A DNA stretch of 36,478 nucleotides from positions 1 through 36,478 of the forward strand of contig CAYYQD010000013.1 of the NCBI GenBank assembly GCA_964473735.1, in the 5' to 3' direction. This DNA is from JAADCS01 sp964473735 (GTDB lineage Bacteria; Hydrothermota; Hydrothermia; LBFQ01). Under the pieces are notes generated by a model. It searched no databases, was not told the origin of the DNA, and saw only the letters and a list, made by a program, of their open reading frames with translations. Below are positions 15,299-21,912 of the stretch, one piece after another. Numbering within the stretch: the stretch's first letter is position 1; every line of letters begins with the position of its first letter. Position numbers and translations under genes: made by a program.

Positions 15299-16449
15299 AA
15301 GGGAAGGTGCTTTTGGTGTCGGACGTGTATTATCCCTACCCCGGGGGTATATCGGAGCACATACATCAGCTGGCCAGACACCTGAGGAGGCTCGGGTGGG
15401 AGACCTACATCCTTACCACCAACTTCAAGGGTGGGGTCACCTTTGAGGACCCCCCTTACGTCTTCCGGGTGGGTTTCCCCGTCAAGATACTCTTCAACGG
15501 CTCAATAGCCCCGGTTGCCGTTTCCTTTCGCATAAACTCCTACGTGAAGCGCCTCATGAACAGGATGAGGTTTGACGTGGTACATATACACGGGCAGGTC
15601 GCCCCCGTCCTCCCTATGGTCTCCCTGAAGTTCTCCACGGGGTACAACTTCATAACCTTTCACGCCGCCCATAAAAAGAAGTTTCTGTACAAGCTCTTCA
15701 AACCCTACGTGAGGGACTACTTCAACAGGCTCCACGGACGTATAGCCGTCTCCAGGGCGGCCATAAAACCGATACTGGAGATATTCCCGGACGTTGAGTA
15801 CCGCATCATACCAAACGGAGTTGATCTTGAGCGCTTCCGCCCCGACCTGAAACCCCTCCCCCACCTCCGGGGGTACAGGAACATCCTATTCGTGGGTAGG
15901 CCGGAGCCCCGGAAGGGTCTCAAGTTCGCCATACTCTCCATGCCCCACATCCTCAGGGAGATACCCGACGCCCGCCTGGTGGTCGTGGGGGACGGCCCCC
16001 TCCTCGGCTGGTACAAGTCCATGGTCCCCGATAGGATAAAGGATCGCGTTCTCTTTGAGGGGAAGGTTTCGTCCTCCGTACTGCCGAGGTACTACAGCAG
16101 CGCCGACGTGTTCGTATCTCCGGCGACCGGCTCCGAGAGCTTTGGCCTCGTCCTCCTTGAGGCGATGGCCACCGGCACCCCCGTGGTGGCCGCCCGGAAC
16201 GAGGGGTACTCCCTCGTGATAAAGGACGGTTTTAACGGGCTGCTGTGCAACGTAGAGGACGAGATTGACCTCGCCAACAAGGTGATCCGGGTAATGAAGG
16301 ATAGAGACCTACGGGAACGCCTTATAAGGGGTGGGCTGGAGACGGCGCGCCGACACGGTTGGGACAGGATAGCCGCCGAAGTTGAGGAGTACTACCTGGA
16401 CGTAATGAGGAGGAGCCGTCTTGAAGGCGGTGGAGTTCGTACGCTGTAG
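15295..16449 (+). CDS. GT4-family glycosyltransferase (PIG-A/PimA-like)
   Basis: The 384-residue GT-B enzyme begins KGKVLLVSDVYYPYPGGISEH, where the PGG-x-x-x-H loop is characteristic of GT4 enzymes of the PimA/GPI-GlcNAc type. Later motifs include VIHPNGV-like IPNGVDLERF (about 172-181), FVGRPEPRKG (about 200-209), VVGDGPLL and the ESFGLVLLEAMATG motif (about 281-294). PimA relatives glycosylate a lipid acceptor, which fits its place beside a Wzz-like protein. The start is GTG 15295, overlapping the previous stop, with AGGGGAG about 10 bases upstream. Confidence 0.88.
   Translation: MKGKVLLVSDVYYPYPGGISEHIHQLARHLRRLGWETYILTTNFKGGVTFEDPPYVFRVGFPVKILFNGSIAPVAVSFRINSYVKRLMNRMRFDVVHIHGQVAPVLPMVSLKFSTGYNFITFHAAHKKKFLYKLFKPYVRDYFNRLHGRIAVSRAAIKPILEIFPDVEYRIIPNGVDLERFRPDLKPLPHLRGYRNILFVGRPEPRKGLKFAILSMPHILREIPDARLVVVGDGPLLGWYKSMVPDRIKDRVLFEGKVSSSVLPRYYSSADVFVSPATGSESFGLVLLEAMATGTPVVAARNEGYSLVIKDGFNGLLCNVEDEIDLANKVIRVMKDRDLRERLIRGGLETARRHGWDRIAAEVEEYYLDVMRRSRLEGGGVRTL
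16408..16413 (+). promoter_or_regulatory. Shine-Dalgarno AGGAGG deciding a TTG start
   Basis: AGGAGG lies 7 bases before TTG 16421, supporting this codon over the in-frame GTG at 16430 as the start of the ABC ATPase. Confidence 0.6.
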
Positions 16450-17005
16450 CATAGGGTACTCCCGGCCCGTCCTTGAGGATCTGAACCTATCTGTAGAGCC
16501 GGGGGAGATACTGAACATATACGGCGAGAACGGTAGTGGCAAGACCACCATCCTCAAGGCCCTGATCGGGGCTGTCAGCGTGCGCGGTGAGATAAGGGTG
16601 TTCTCGCAGAACATCCTTGACCTGAAACCCATAGAGAGGGTCAGGTACGTTTCCGTACTCTTCGCCGAGGTGTTGCGCGGTGAGATAACCGTACGGCGCT
16701 ACCTCTCCCTCTCCTTCACGTCCGTGTGGGAGGACCTTGCCCATCTCTACGGCATAGAGGACCTGTTAGACAGGCCTATGCGCTCCCTCTCCTCCGGTCA
16801 GAACCGTAAGGTGCAGCTGGTGAGAGCGTTATCCTCATCGGCCCCGGTCATAGCTCTGGACGAACCTTACTCCCACCTGGACGAAGAGACAAAAGGTAGG
16901 CTGACGGAGAGCATACTATCCCTGCACCGAAAGGGCAGGACGATCATAATAACCTCGCACCGACCGATAGGGATAGGAAGGCCCTTCAGGGTACCCCTCG
17001 CTTAG
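16421..17005 (+). CDS. ABC transporter ATPase subunit (solo)
   Basis: The 194-residue nucleotide-binding domain is complete: Walker A GENGSGKTT (about 35-43), Q-loop region at about 78-85 with an unusual VLFAE in place of a clear Gln, signature LSSGQNRKV (about 122-130), Walker B VIALDEPYSHLD (about 140-151) and the H-loop TSHRP (about 178-182). It is at the short end of the family, similar in size to CcmA-type subunits. The first 29 bases overlap the glycosyltransferase gene. No permease gene is in the window, so the membrane partner must lie elsewhere. The end overlaps the convergent prenyl synthase stop. Confidence 0.85.
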   Translation: MKAVEFVRCSIGYSRPVLEDLNLSVEPGEILNIYGENGSGKTTILKALIGAVSVRGEIRVFSQNILDLKPIERVRYVSVLFAEVLRGEITVRRYLSLSFTSVWEDLAHLYGIEDLLDRPMRSLSSGQNRKVQLVRALSSSAPVIALDEPYSHLDEETKGRLTESILSLHRKGRTIIITSHRPIGIGRPFRVPLA

Positions 17006-17805
17006 AACCTGCTCCACATGAAGTCCAAGAGCTCGCCGAAGTACTCCTTGAACCCTCCCCTCTCCAGCTCCCACTCCGTCCTCTCAAGGTAGTGACGGGC
17101 CATCTTCAGGGTGGCGCCCTTCGGGTCCGGATGTCCCATCCTCTCGTAAATGTGGGGAAGGGTAGGTTTTCCCACGTCCTCATCGTAGTCGTCCCGGTCG
17201 TCCAATATCTGGAAGGCCATACCGAAGCTCTTACCGGCCTCCCTAAGGTAAGGGTCGTCCGTACCCCGGATGAGAGAACCCGAGACGAAGGCCAGCTCGT
17301 AGAGGGATGCGGTCTTATTGTATATGACGTCAAGGTACAGGTGCTCGTCAAACTCCCCCGGTGGAGTTACGTCCTCAACGTACTGACCGTAGGACATCTT
17401 ATAAACCGTATCCGACATGGCCGAAAGGTATGAGGGCACGTTCATACCGGCCACGTCCGAGAGCGCCTTCGTAAAGACCAGATCCCCAACTAAAACCGCC
17501 CTACGAATGGAGAATATATCGTTGAGGGTACGCCCCCCTCTGCGGGTATTGGCCTCATCAACTATGTCGTCGTGTATGAGCGATGCGGCGTGTATCATCT
17601 CAAGGGCGTAGCCCGAAAGGACGGCGGTCTCAACGTCTATCCCGAATATCTGGCAGCTTATGTGGGAGGCTATAGCCCGGAGCCTCTTGCCTTTTATGAG
17701 ATATACGGGGATGTTCAACCACTTCGCAGTATCCTCCAACCTCGTCTCCAACATCCTGAGATATGCGCTATGTCTCTCCCATATCGCGTTAAGGTGTTCC
17801 CTCAA
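17002..17805 (-). CDS. Trans-polyprenyl diphosphate synthase
   Basis: This enzyme condenses isopentenyl diphosphate with allylic diphosphates to make C15-C50 prenyl chains for quinones or lipid carriers. The 267 residues include GKRLR (39-43), the first Asp-rich motif LIHDDIVDEA with RRG (77-90), and the second LDDRDDYDED (201-210, DD-x-x-D at 202-206). The product length cannot be predicted reliably. It is shorter than the usual 300-340 because the C-terminal helices are trimmed. The TTG start at 17805 lies 14 bases before the end of the PSP1 gene and has AAGGAG 10 bases upstream, which supports it. Confidence 0.9.
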   Translation of the reverse strand: MREHLNAIWERHSAYLRMLETRLEDTAKWLNIPVYLIKGKRLRAIASHISCQIFGIDVETAVLSGYALEMIHAASLIHDDIVDEANTRRGGRTLNDIFSIRRAVLVGDLVFTKALSDVAGMNVPSYLSAMSDTVYKMSYGQYVEDVTPPGEFDEHLYLDVIYNKTASLYELAFVSGSLIRGTDDPYLREAGKSFGMAFQILDDRDDYDEDVGKPTLPHIYERMGHPDPKGATLKMARHYLERTEWELERGGFKEYFGELLDFMWSRF

Positions 17806-18634
17806 TTTCGTATTTCTCCTTTTTACCGTCCTCGTACCGGAGTACGTAATACCCCGCTATTACGTTCACCTCCACTACCTTCGCCTTCCCCCTGTCGGTG
17901 TCTATTATAGCGTTGAGCTTTGGCACCTTTGGGGCCATCTTATCGTAATATGGCATCTCGTAGGCCAGGCAGCATAGCAACCTTCCGCAGGCCCCGGTTA
18001 GCTTGTCCGGGGCGGCAAACAGGTACTGCCTTCGGGCCATATCCTGCGTCACGGAGGGGACGTCCTTCATCCACACGTGGCAACAGAGCTCCAGCCCGCA
18101 CCTTCCCAGCCATCCCACCCTCGCCGCGTATCGCTGACGGGCCAGAAACACGAACTCAACGCGCACGTGTAGAAACTGGGCTATTCCCGCGGCCAGACTG
18201 CGTACGTCGTTTATAGGCCTGTCGGAGACGTACTCCACGGTGAGTATCCCTTTATCTACGTCCAGGTAGGTCTCACCTATCTTGACGTTCAGACCCCTCT
18301 CCCACAGTATCCCCTTCACCATGTTGCTCATCATACGGAGGATCTCCTTTCGGGAGGCCTCCCGTACGAAGGTGGCCCTCTTGAGGTCCTCGCGACCCTT
18401 CGCGCCCCTGACCCTGAGTACCTTTACCAGACGATCGTGCTCCTCGCCCTCAATACGCAGAAAAACGTAGTTGCACTTCCCTCTACAACGCAGGGGATTT
18501 AAAAGCAAAAAGTGCTCAAACCCTCCGCCTACTATTGAGGTTTCAACTACTTGCGGGCGATTATCCTGCCCCTTGTCAGGTCGTAGGCGCTTAGCTCTAC
18601 GACCACCCTGTCTCCCGGGACGATCCTTATCCAT
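17789..18634 (-). CDS. PSP1-domain protein, RicT/YaaT-like
   Basis: RicT (YaaT) is part of a Y-complex that binds iron-sulfur clusters and guides RNase Y-dependent mRNA maturation in Bacillus. The PSP1 core is clear, with LGRCGLELCCHVW (about 175-187), PDKLTGACGRLLCCLAYE (about 207-224) and cluster-type cysteines in both. The region that aligns with the normal RicT N-terminus begins at about residue 29, right at the infA stop. The only upstream ATG/GTG/TTG is ATG 18634, which forces an 88-base out-of-frame overlap with infA; a TTG at 18508 would cut into the domain. An extra pair, Cys50 and Cys54, is unusual. The start is uncertain; the function call is firm at family level. Confidence 0.85.
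   Translation of the reverse strand: MDKDRPGRQGGRRAKRLRPDKGQDNRPQVVETSIVGGGFEHFLLLNPLRCRGKCNYVFLRIEGEEHDRLVKVLRVRGAKGREDLKRATFVREASRKEILRMMSNMVKGILWERGLNVKIGETYLDVDKGILTVEYVSDRPINDVRSLAAGIAQFLHVRVEFVFLARQRYAARVGWLGRCGLELCCHVWMKDVPSVTQDMARRQYLFAAPDKLTGACGRLLCCLAYEMPYYDKMAPKVPKLNAIIDTDRGKAKVVEVNVIAGYYVLRYEDGKKEKYEIEGTP
17816..17821 (-). promoter_or_regulatory. Shine-Dalgarno AAGGAG deciding a TTG start
   Basis: AAGGAG lies 10 bases upstream of TTG 17805 and inside the end of the PSP1 gene. It supports the TTG as the prenyl synthase start. Confidence 0.5.
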
Positions 18635-18762
18635 CTTACCCTCATCTTTCCGCTTAGATGCGCCTTTACCTCTATGCCGTTGTCCAGCCTAACCCGGAAC
18701 ATGGTGTTGGGAAGCACCTCAACCACCGTGCCTTCCATCCGTATGGTGCCCTTCTTAGCCAT
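18547..18762 (-). CDS. infA: Translation initiation factor IF-1
   Basis: The 71-residue OB-fold protein has the family's full length and hallmark segments: GTVVEVLPNTMFRVRLDNG, HLSGKMR and IVPGDRVVVELSAYDLTRGRI. IF-1 occupies the ribosomal A site during initiation. It starts with ATG 18762, 8 bases inside the map gene end, with GGAGG 6 bases upstream (18769-18773). It is a clear case of an internal operon gene using a Shine-Dalgarno site. The map-infA pairing is common in bacteria. Its 3' 88 bases may overlap the PSP1 gene. Confidence 0.97.
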   Translation of the reverse strand: MAKKGTIRMEGTVVEVLPNTMFRVRLDNGIEVKAHLSGKMRVRWIRIVPGDRVVVELSAYDLTRGRIIARK

Positions 18763-19528
18763 CTATGTCCTCCGTAAGAATTTCCGGCCCGTCCTCTCCC
18801 ACGTATATCGTATGCTCGTAATGGGCGGACCAGCTACCGTCGGCCGTCACTATTGTCCATCCGTCGGGAAGGGTTATAACCTTCTCGGTCCCCACGTTTA
18901 TCATGGGCTCTATGGCTAAGGTCATGCGAGGTTTTATCCTTCCGTCCCTATCAAGGTCCCTTGGATTGTTGGGTATTATGGGGTCCTCGTGCAGCTCTAT
19001 ACCGACTCCGTGCCCGGTTACGGTCTCGGCCGGATGGAAACCGTACCTGCGCGCCGTCCTGTATATCGCGTAGGTTATATCGGATATGCGCTTTCCCGGA
19101 CGGGCCTCCTCTATGGCCCGGTACAGGGCCTCCTTGGTAGCGCGCATCAGGGTCCGCATGCGGGGAGGAACTTCGCCCAGAGCGAAGGTCCACGCGGTGT
19201 CGGCGTGGTACCCGTCCTTATACACCCCCACGTCCACCTTGACCAACATGGGGGCCCTGAACACCTTACTCCGAAGGGGGAGTCCGTGTACAATTTCGTT
19301 GTTTATGGATATGCAGGTACTCCACCTGTATATCTTGTCCTCCACCTCGTAGTTCAGGAACGACGGTTCCGCTCCATGGGAGTATATGAAGTCCCTCACA
19401 GCCTCATCCACGTCCTCGGCCGAGACTCCCTCTCTCACCATACTCCCGGCCAATCTCAAAGCGGCCGAGGCTATTCGGGCGGCCTCACGCAAACCGGAGA
19501 GGTCTATATCGTTCTTCAGGATGATCAT
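18755..19528 (-). CDS. map: Methionine aminopeptidase, type I
   Basis: This cytosolic metallo-enzyme removes the initiator methionine from new proteins. The 257 residues contain all five metal ligands of the pita-bread fold: Asp99 and Asp110 (VDVGVYKDGYHAD), His173 (GHGVGIELHE), Glu207 (LAIEPMI) and Glu238 (HYEHTI). The type I length has no insert. It heads the unit map-infA-PSP1-prenyl synthase. Its TATAAT box lies 11 bases before the ATG, predicting about a 5-base leader, and overlaps a divergent -10-like element for the RNA on the other strand. Confidence 0.96.
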   Translation of the reverse strand: MIILKNDIDLSGLREAARIASAALRLAGSMVREGVSAEDVDEAVRDFIYSHGAEPSFLNYEVEDKIYRWSTCISINNEIVHGLPLRSKVFRAPMLVKVDVGVYKDGYHADTAWTFALGEVPPRMRTLMRATKEALYRAIEEARPGKRISDITYAIYRTARRYGFHPAETVTGHGVGIELHEDPIIPNNPRDLDRDGRIKPRMTLAIEPMINVGTEKVITLPDGWTIVTADGSWSAHYEHTIYVGEDGPEILTEDIDG

Positions 19529-19539
19529 TTGCAGCCGCT

Positions 19540-19545
19540 ATTATA
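19540..19545 (-). promoter_or_regulatory. -10 box TATAAT for map-infA-PSP1-prenyl synthase
   Basis: TATAAT lies 11 bases before ATG 19528. The same bases form most of a TATACT element on the opposite strand. Confidence 0.6.
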
Positions 19546-19547
19546 CT
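19542..19547 (+). promoter_or_regulatory. Putative -10 TATACT for the structured RNA
   Basis: TATACT on the + strand shares four bases with the divergent map box. It would start transcription near 19554, just ahead of the hairpins. No good -35 is seen. Confidence 0.35.
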
Positions 19548-19553
19548 GCTGAA

Positions 19554-19689
19554 CTGTGCGTTTCCCCGTAAAAAGGGGCGTCCCCAAAGCGACCACCCGT
19601 CGGGTGAGAGGGATACGCTTGAGCGTTGGGTACGGCGTGGTTCAACATCCGGGGTTGAACGGAGAGGGGAGAGGTCGGGGGGCTTTTTT
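19554..19689 (+). ncRNA. Candidate structured small RNA with terminator
   Basis: The 173-base gap between map and the subtilase is packed with complementary segments. A hairpin CCCC/GGGG (19564-19567 with 19575-19578) comes first. An 11-pair closing stem then joins 19580-19585 plus 19590-19594 to 19673-19683, with AAAG (19586-19589) bulged. Inside it are small hairpins ACCC/GGGT (19595-19605) and ACGC/GCGT with a TTGA loop (19615-19626), and a perfect 7-pair stem GTTCAAC/GTTGAAC (19640-19660). Six Ts follow directly at 19684-19689. I compared it by eye with SRP RNA, tmRNA, RNase P and common riboswitches and saw no match. Ends and function are inferred. Confidence 0.45.
19673..19689 (+). terminator. 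Intrinsic terminator 3' arm and T-run of the candidate RNA
   Basis: The 3' strand of the long closing stem (GGTCGGGGGGC) is followed by TTTTTT at 19684-19689. This is the only clear GC-stem plus T-run I found in the window, and it stops just where the subtilase -10 box begins. Confidence 0.5.
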
Positions 19690-19694
19690 AGAAT
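19689..19694 (+). promoter_or_regulatory. -10 box TAGAAT for the subtilase gene
   Basis: TAGAAT begins on the last T of the terminator run and lies 7 bases before ATG 19702. Confidence 0.65.
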
Positions 19695-19701
19695 ACTCGC
19701 G

Positions 19702-21231
19702 ATGCCGATAATCACAGGATTTCTGCTTAATCCGGGCAACTTCGCAAGGCTTCCTCTGGAAAAGAGAGGGAGGGTACCCGTCAAGTTAAACGTTACCCTC
19801 ACAGACAGCGCCCGATGGTACGCCCTTGAGCATCAGGAGGACCCCCGATACTGGGCCAGCGTACGCACGGATAGGGTGGTGATACTCCTTAAGCGGGGCC
19901 ATACCCTTAACAGCCGGTCCGTCTCGTCCCTCCTTGGCAGGTACGGTGCCACGAAGGTGGTGCGCCGGAGCATGTATCCGGATGTCCTCAACTTCTACGA
20001 GGTTGAACTTCCTGACGGAAGCAGGGAGAAGGTGCTAAATCTCGTACGGGAGGCCCGCAACGTGCCGGAGATAGCGGTAGTGGAGCCTGTAGTGATGTTT
20101 CACAGGATGAGCTGCCCCCCCAACGACACCTACTGGGGCTACCAATGGGGACCCTACGTTATACTGGCGGACTCCGCGTGGTGCCACGAAGCTGGAAGCC
20201 ACTCCGTGGTGGTGGCCGTTCTGGATACGGGGACGGATACGGATCACGAGGACCTTAGGGACAACTACTGGTCCGGCTACGACTACGTTGATAACGACCC
20301 CGACCCCTCTCCCGACGATCCATCAACGGAGAAACACGGGAGCCACGTCTCGGGTACCATCGCGGGCGTCCTGAACAACTCCACCGGAATATCCGGAATG
20401 GCCAACGTCTCCCTTTTCGCCGGACGGGTTTTAGACGAGAGCGGTTCGGGTAGCCTGAGTACCATAGCCAACGGTATCTTAGGGGCATCATCCCTTCCAC
20501 AAGTTAGGGTTATAAACATGAGCTTAGGGGCCTCGGCCCCCAGTGCCGTAGTAGAGGCGGCGTGTGACACCGCATGGAACAGGGGGAAGCTCCTGATAGC
20601 GGCCTCCGGAAACGACGGGTCTCCGGGCATCAGCTACCCGGCCGCCTATCCCTCCGTGGTGGCCGTGGGTTCAATAGGCACGGACGGAACGAACTTCTAT
20701 CTGGCCCCCTACTCCAACTACGGCCCCGAGCAGGAGCTGACAGCCCCCGGAGGAGACGCCAGCACGGGGTACTGCATCCTCTCAACCCTACCGGGGGACA
20801 GCTACGGGGACTTCGGAACGGGATGTACGTGGGTCGGTACCTCCATGGCGACCCCCCACGTCTCCGGGGTCGCGGCCCTGGTCTTCAGCCACAGACCCAG
20901 CCTCAGGAACGATCAGGTCAGGGAGATCCTCATTTCCACGGCCATTGACTTAGGAAGCAGCGGAAGGGACCAGTACTACGGGTACGGGGCCGTGTGCGCA
21001 GTGTGCGCCGTCTTGGAGGCGGAGACCGATGTCAGGGAGGTGCCCTCCGGTCCCTCTGCCGTGCCTTACGAGATTCGGGACGGGGAGCTTAAGGCCCTCT
21101 CCCCTATCCGGGTATATACGGTGTCCGGAAGGCTGGTGGCGGACCTGTCCAGAGGGAGCAGCCTTTCCCTTCGGCGCGGGGTGTATCTGATCGGACACTC
21201 CGGAGGGAAGTACAGGGTTTTAGTGTTCTGA
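19702..21231 (+). CDS. Subtilisin-family (S8) serine protease with C-terminal sorting domain
   Basis: The 509-residue protein has a ~140-residue propeptide-like region and then an S8 catalytic domain with Asp175 (VAVLDTGTD), His212 (KHGSHVSGT), oxyanion Asn304 (ASGND) and Ser381 (GTSMATPHVSG). The last ~45 residues (SPIRVYTVSGRLVADL ... LRRGVYLI) have the pattern of T9SS type A sorting domains, so export across the outer membrane is expected. Oddly, the N-terminus MPIITGFLLNPGNFARL is not a convincing signal peptide; the start is fixed by the -10 box and neighbouring stops. It may degrade peptides for nutrition. Single-gene unit; the next promoter starts immediately after its TGA. Confidence 0.9.
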   Translation: MPIITGFLLNPGNFARLPLEKRGRVPVKLNVTLTDSARWYALEHQEDPRYWASVRTDRVVILLKRGHTLNSRSVSSLLGRYGATKVVRRSMYPDVLNFYEVELPDGSREKVLNLVREARNVPEIAVVEPVVMFHRMSCPPNDTYWGYQWGPYVILADSAWCHEAGSHSVVVAVLDTGTDTDHEDLRDNYWSGYDYVDNDPDPSPDDPSTEKHGSHVSGTIAGVLNNSTGISGMANVSLFAGRVLDESGSGSLSTIANGILGASSLPQVRVINMSLGASAPSAVVEAACDTAWNRGKLLIAASGNDGSPGISYPAAYPSVVAVGSIGTDGTNFYLAPYSNYGPEQELTAPGGDASTGYCILSTLPGDSYGDFGTGCTWVGTSMATPHVSGVAALVFSHRPSLRNDQVREILISTAIDLGSSGRDQYYGYGAVCAVCAVLEAETDVREVPSGPSAVPYEIRDGELKALSPIRVYTVSGRLVADLSRGSSLSLRRGVYLIGHSGGKYRVLVF

Positions 21232-21237
21232 TATACT
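21232..21237 (+). promoter_or_regulatory. -10 box TATACT for iorB
   Basis: TATACT begins directly after the subtilase TGA and lies 6 bases before GTG 21244, predicting initiation on the G of the start codon. It is the only box here that departs from TANAAT. Confidence 0.6.
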
Positions 21238-21243
21238 GCGGCG

Positions 21244-21876
21244 GTGGTATCGCCCTTAAACTACCGGCCGGATATGGCGACTAAAACGTTGGTGCTGGCC
21301 GGTGTGGGGGGGCAAGGGATAATGCTGGCCTCCCGCATCTTCACCGAGGCTCTCTTCAGGATGGGGTACGACGTCAAACAGGCGGAGGTCCACGGCCTCT
21401 CCCAGCGGGGCGGTAGTGTGATGACCTACGTACGGTGGGGGGAGAAGGTCTGGGCACCGATAACGGGCGACTTCGGAGCGAACTACCTGATAGCCCTGGA
21501 GGAGCTGGAGGCCCTTCGCTACCTCCACCTGATAAGGCCCACGGGGACCGTCCTCATAAACCGATACCGTTTCGTACCCATGTCCGTCTCCTCCGGCCTC
21601 AGGGGGCCCGATGGGAAGCCCTACACCTACCCGGAGAACGTACCGGATCTGGTGCGGAGGAACGTTCCGGATACCCACGTCGTGGATGCCCTTTCCATCG
21701 CCATGGAGCTGGGAAACGCCAGAGTTATGAACGTGGTCGTCGTGGGAGCGGCGTCAAGGCTCCTGGGTCTGGACCGGGGCGTGGTTGAGGATACCGTGGC
21801 CCGGAGAGTCCCCCAGAAGTACAGGGAGTTGAACGTGGAGGCCTTCCGCAGGGGATGGGGGGCCGTATCTCCTTAG
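21244..21876 (+). CDS. iorB: Indolepyruvate:ferredoxin oxidoreductase, beta subunit
   Basis: This is the gamma-type domain of 2-oxoacid:ferredoxin oxidoreductases. With the TPP-binding alpha subunit it oxidatively decarboxylates aryl-pyruvates from aromatic amino acids. In 210 residues it shows VLAGVGGQGIMLASRI (about 16-31), the QAEVHGLSQRGGSVMTYVRW signature (about 46-65) and a NPR/INRYRF-type strand near 103. The start is GTG 21244, with its own leaderless box right after the subtilase stop. iorA is not adjacent, which is unusual because the two are normally neighbours. Confidence 0.85.
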   Translation: MVSPLNYRPDMATKTLVLAGVGGQGIMLASRIFTEALFRMGYDVKQAEVHGLSQRGGSVMTYVRWGEKVWAPITGDFGANYLIALEELEALRYLHLIRPTGTVLINRYRFVPMSVSSGLRGPDGKPYTYPENVPDLVRRNVPDTHVVDALSIAMELGNARVMNVVVVGAASRLLGLDRGVVEDTVARRVPQKYRELNVEAFRRGWGAVSP

Positions 21877-21906
21877 TTGCACCGGTACAGGTTTCTACCC
21901 TAAAAT
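21877..21906 (+). promoter_or_regulatory. Promoter TTGCAC-18-TAAAAT for the DUF4175-like gene
   Basis: TAAAAT (21901-21906) is 6 bases before GTG 21913, a strictly leaderless geometry. A TTGCAC at 21877-21882, 18 bases upstream of it, is the best -35 match among these promoters. It immediately follows the iorB stop. Confidence 0.65.
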
Positions 21907-21912
21907 CGGCAC

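Noticed and set aside
18989..19552. A 187-codon + strand frame
   Set aside because: Antisense to map, whose five metal ligands are intact; the frame runs over the map promoter and has no recognisable content.
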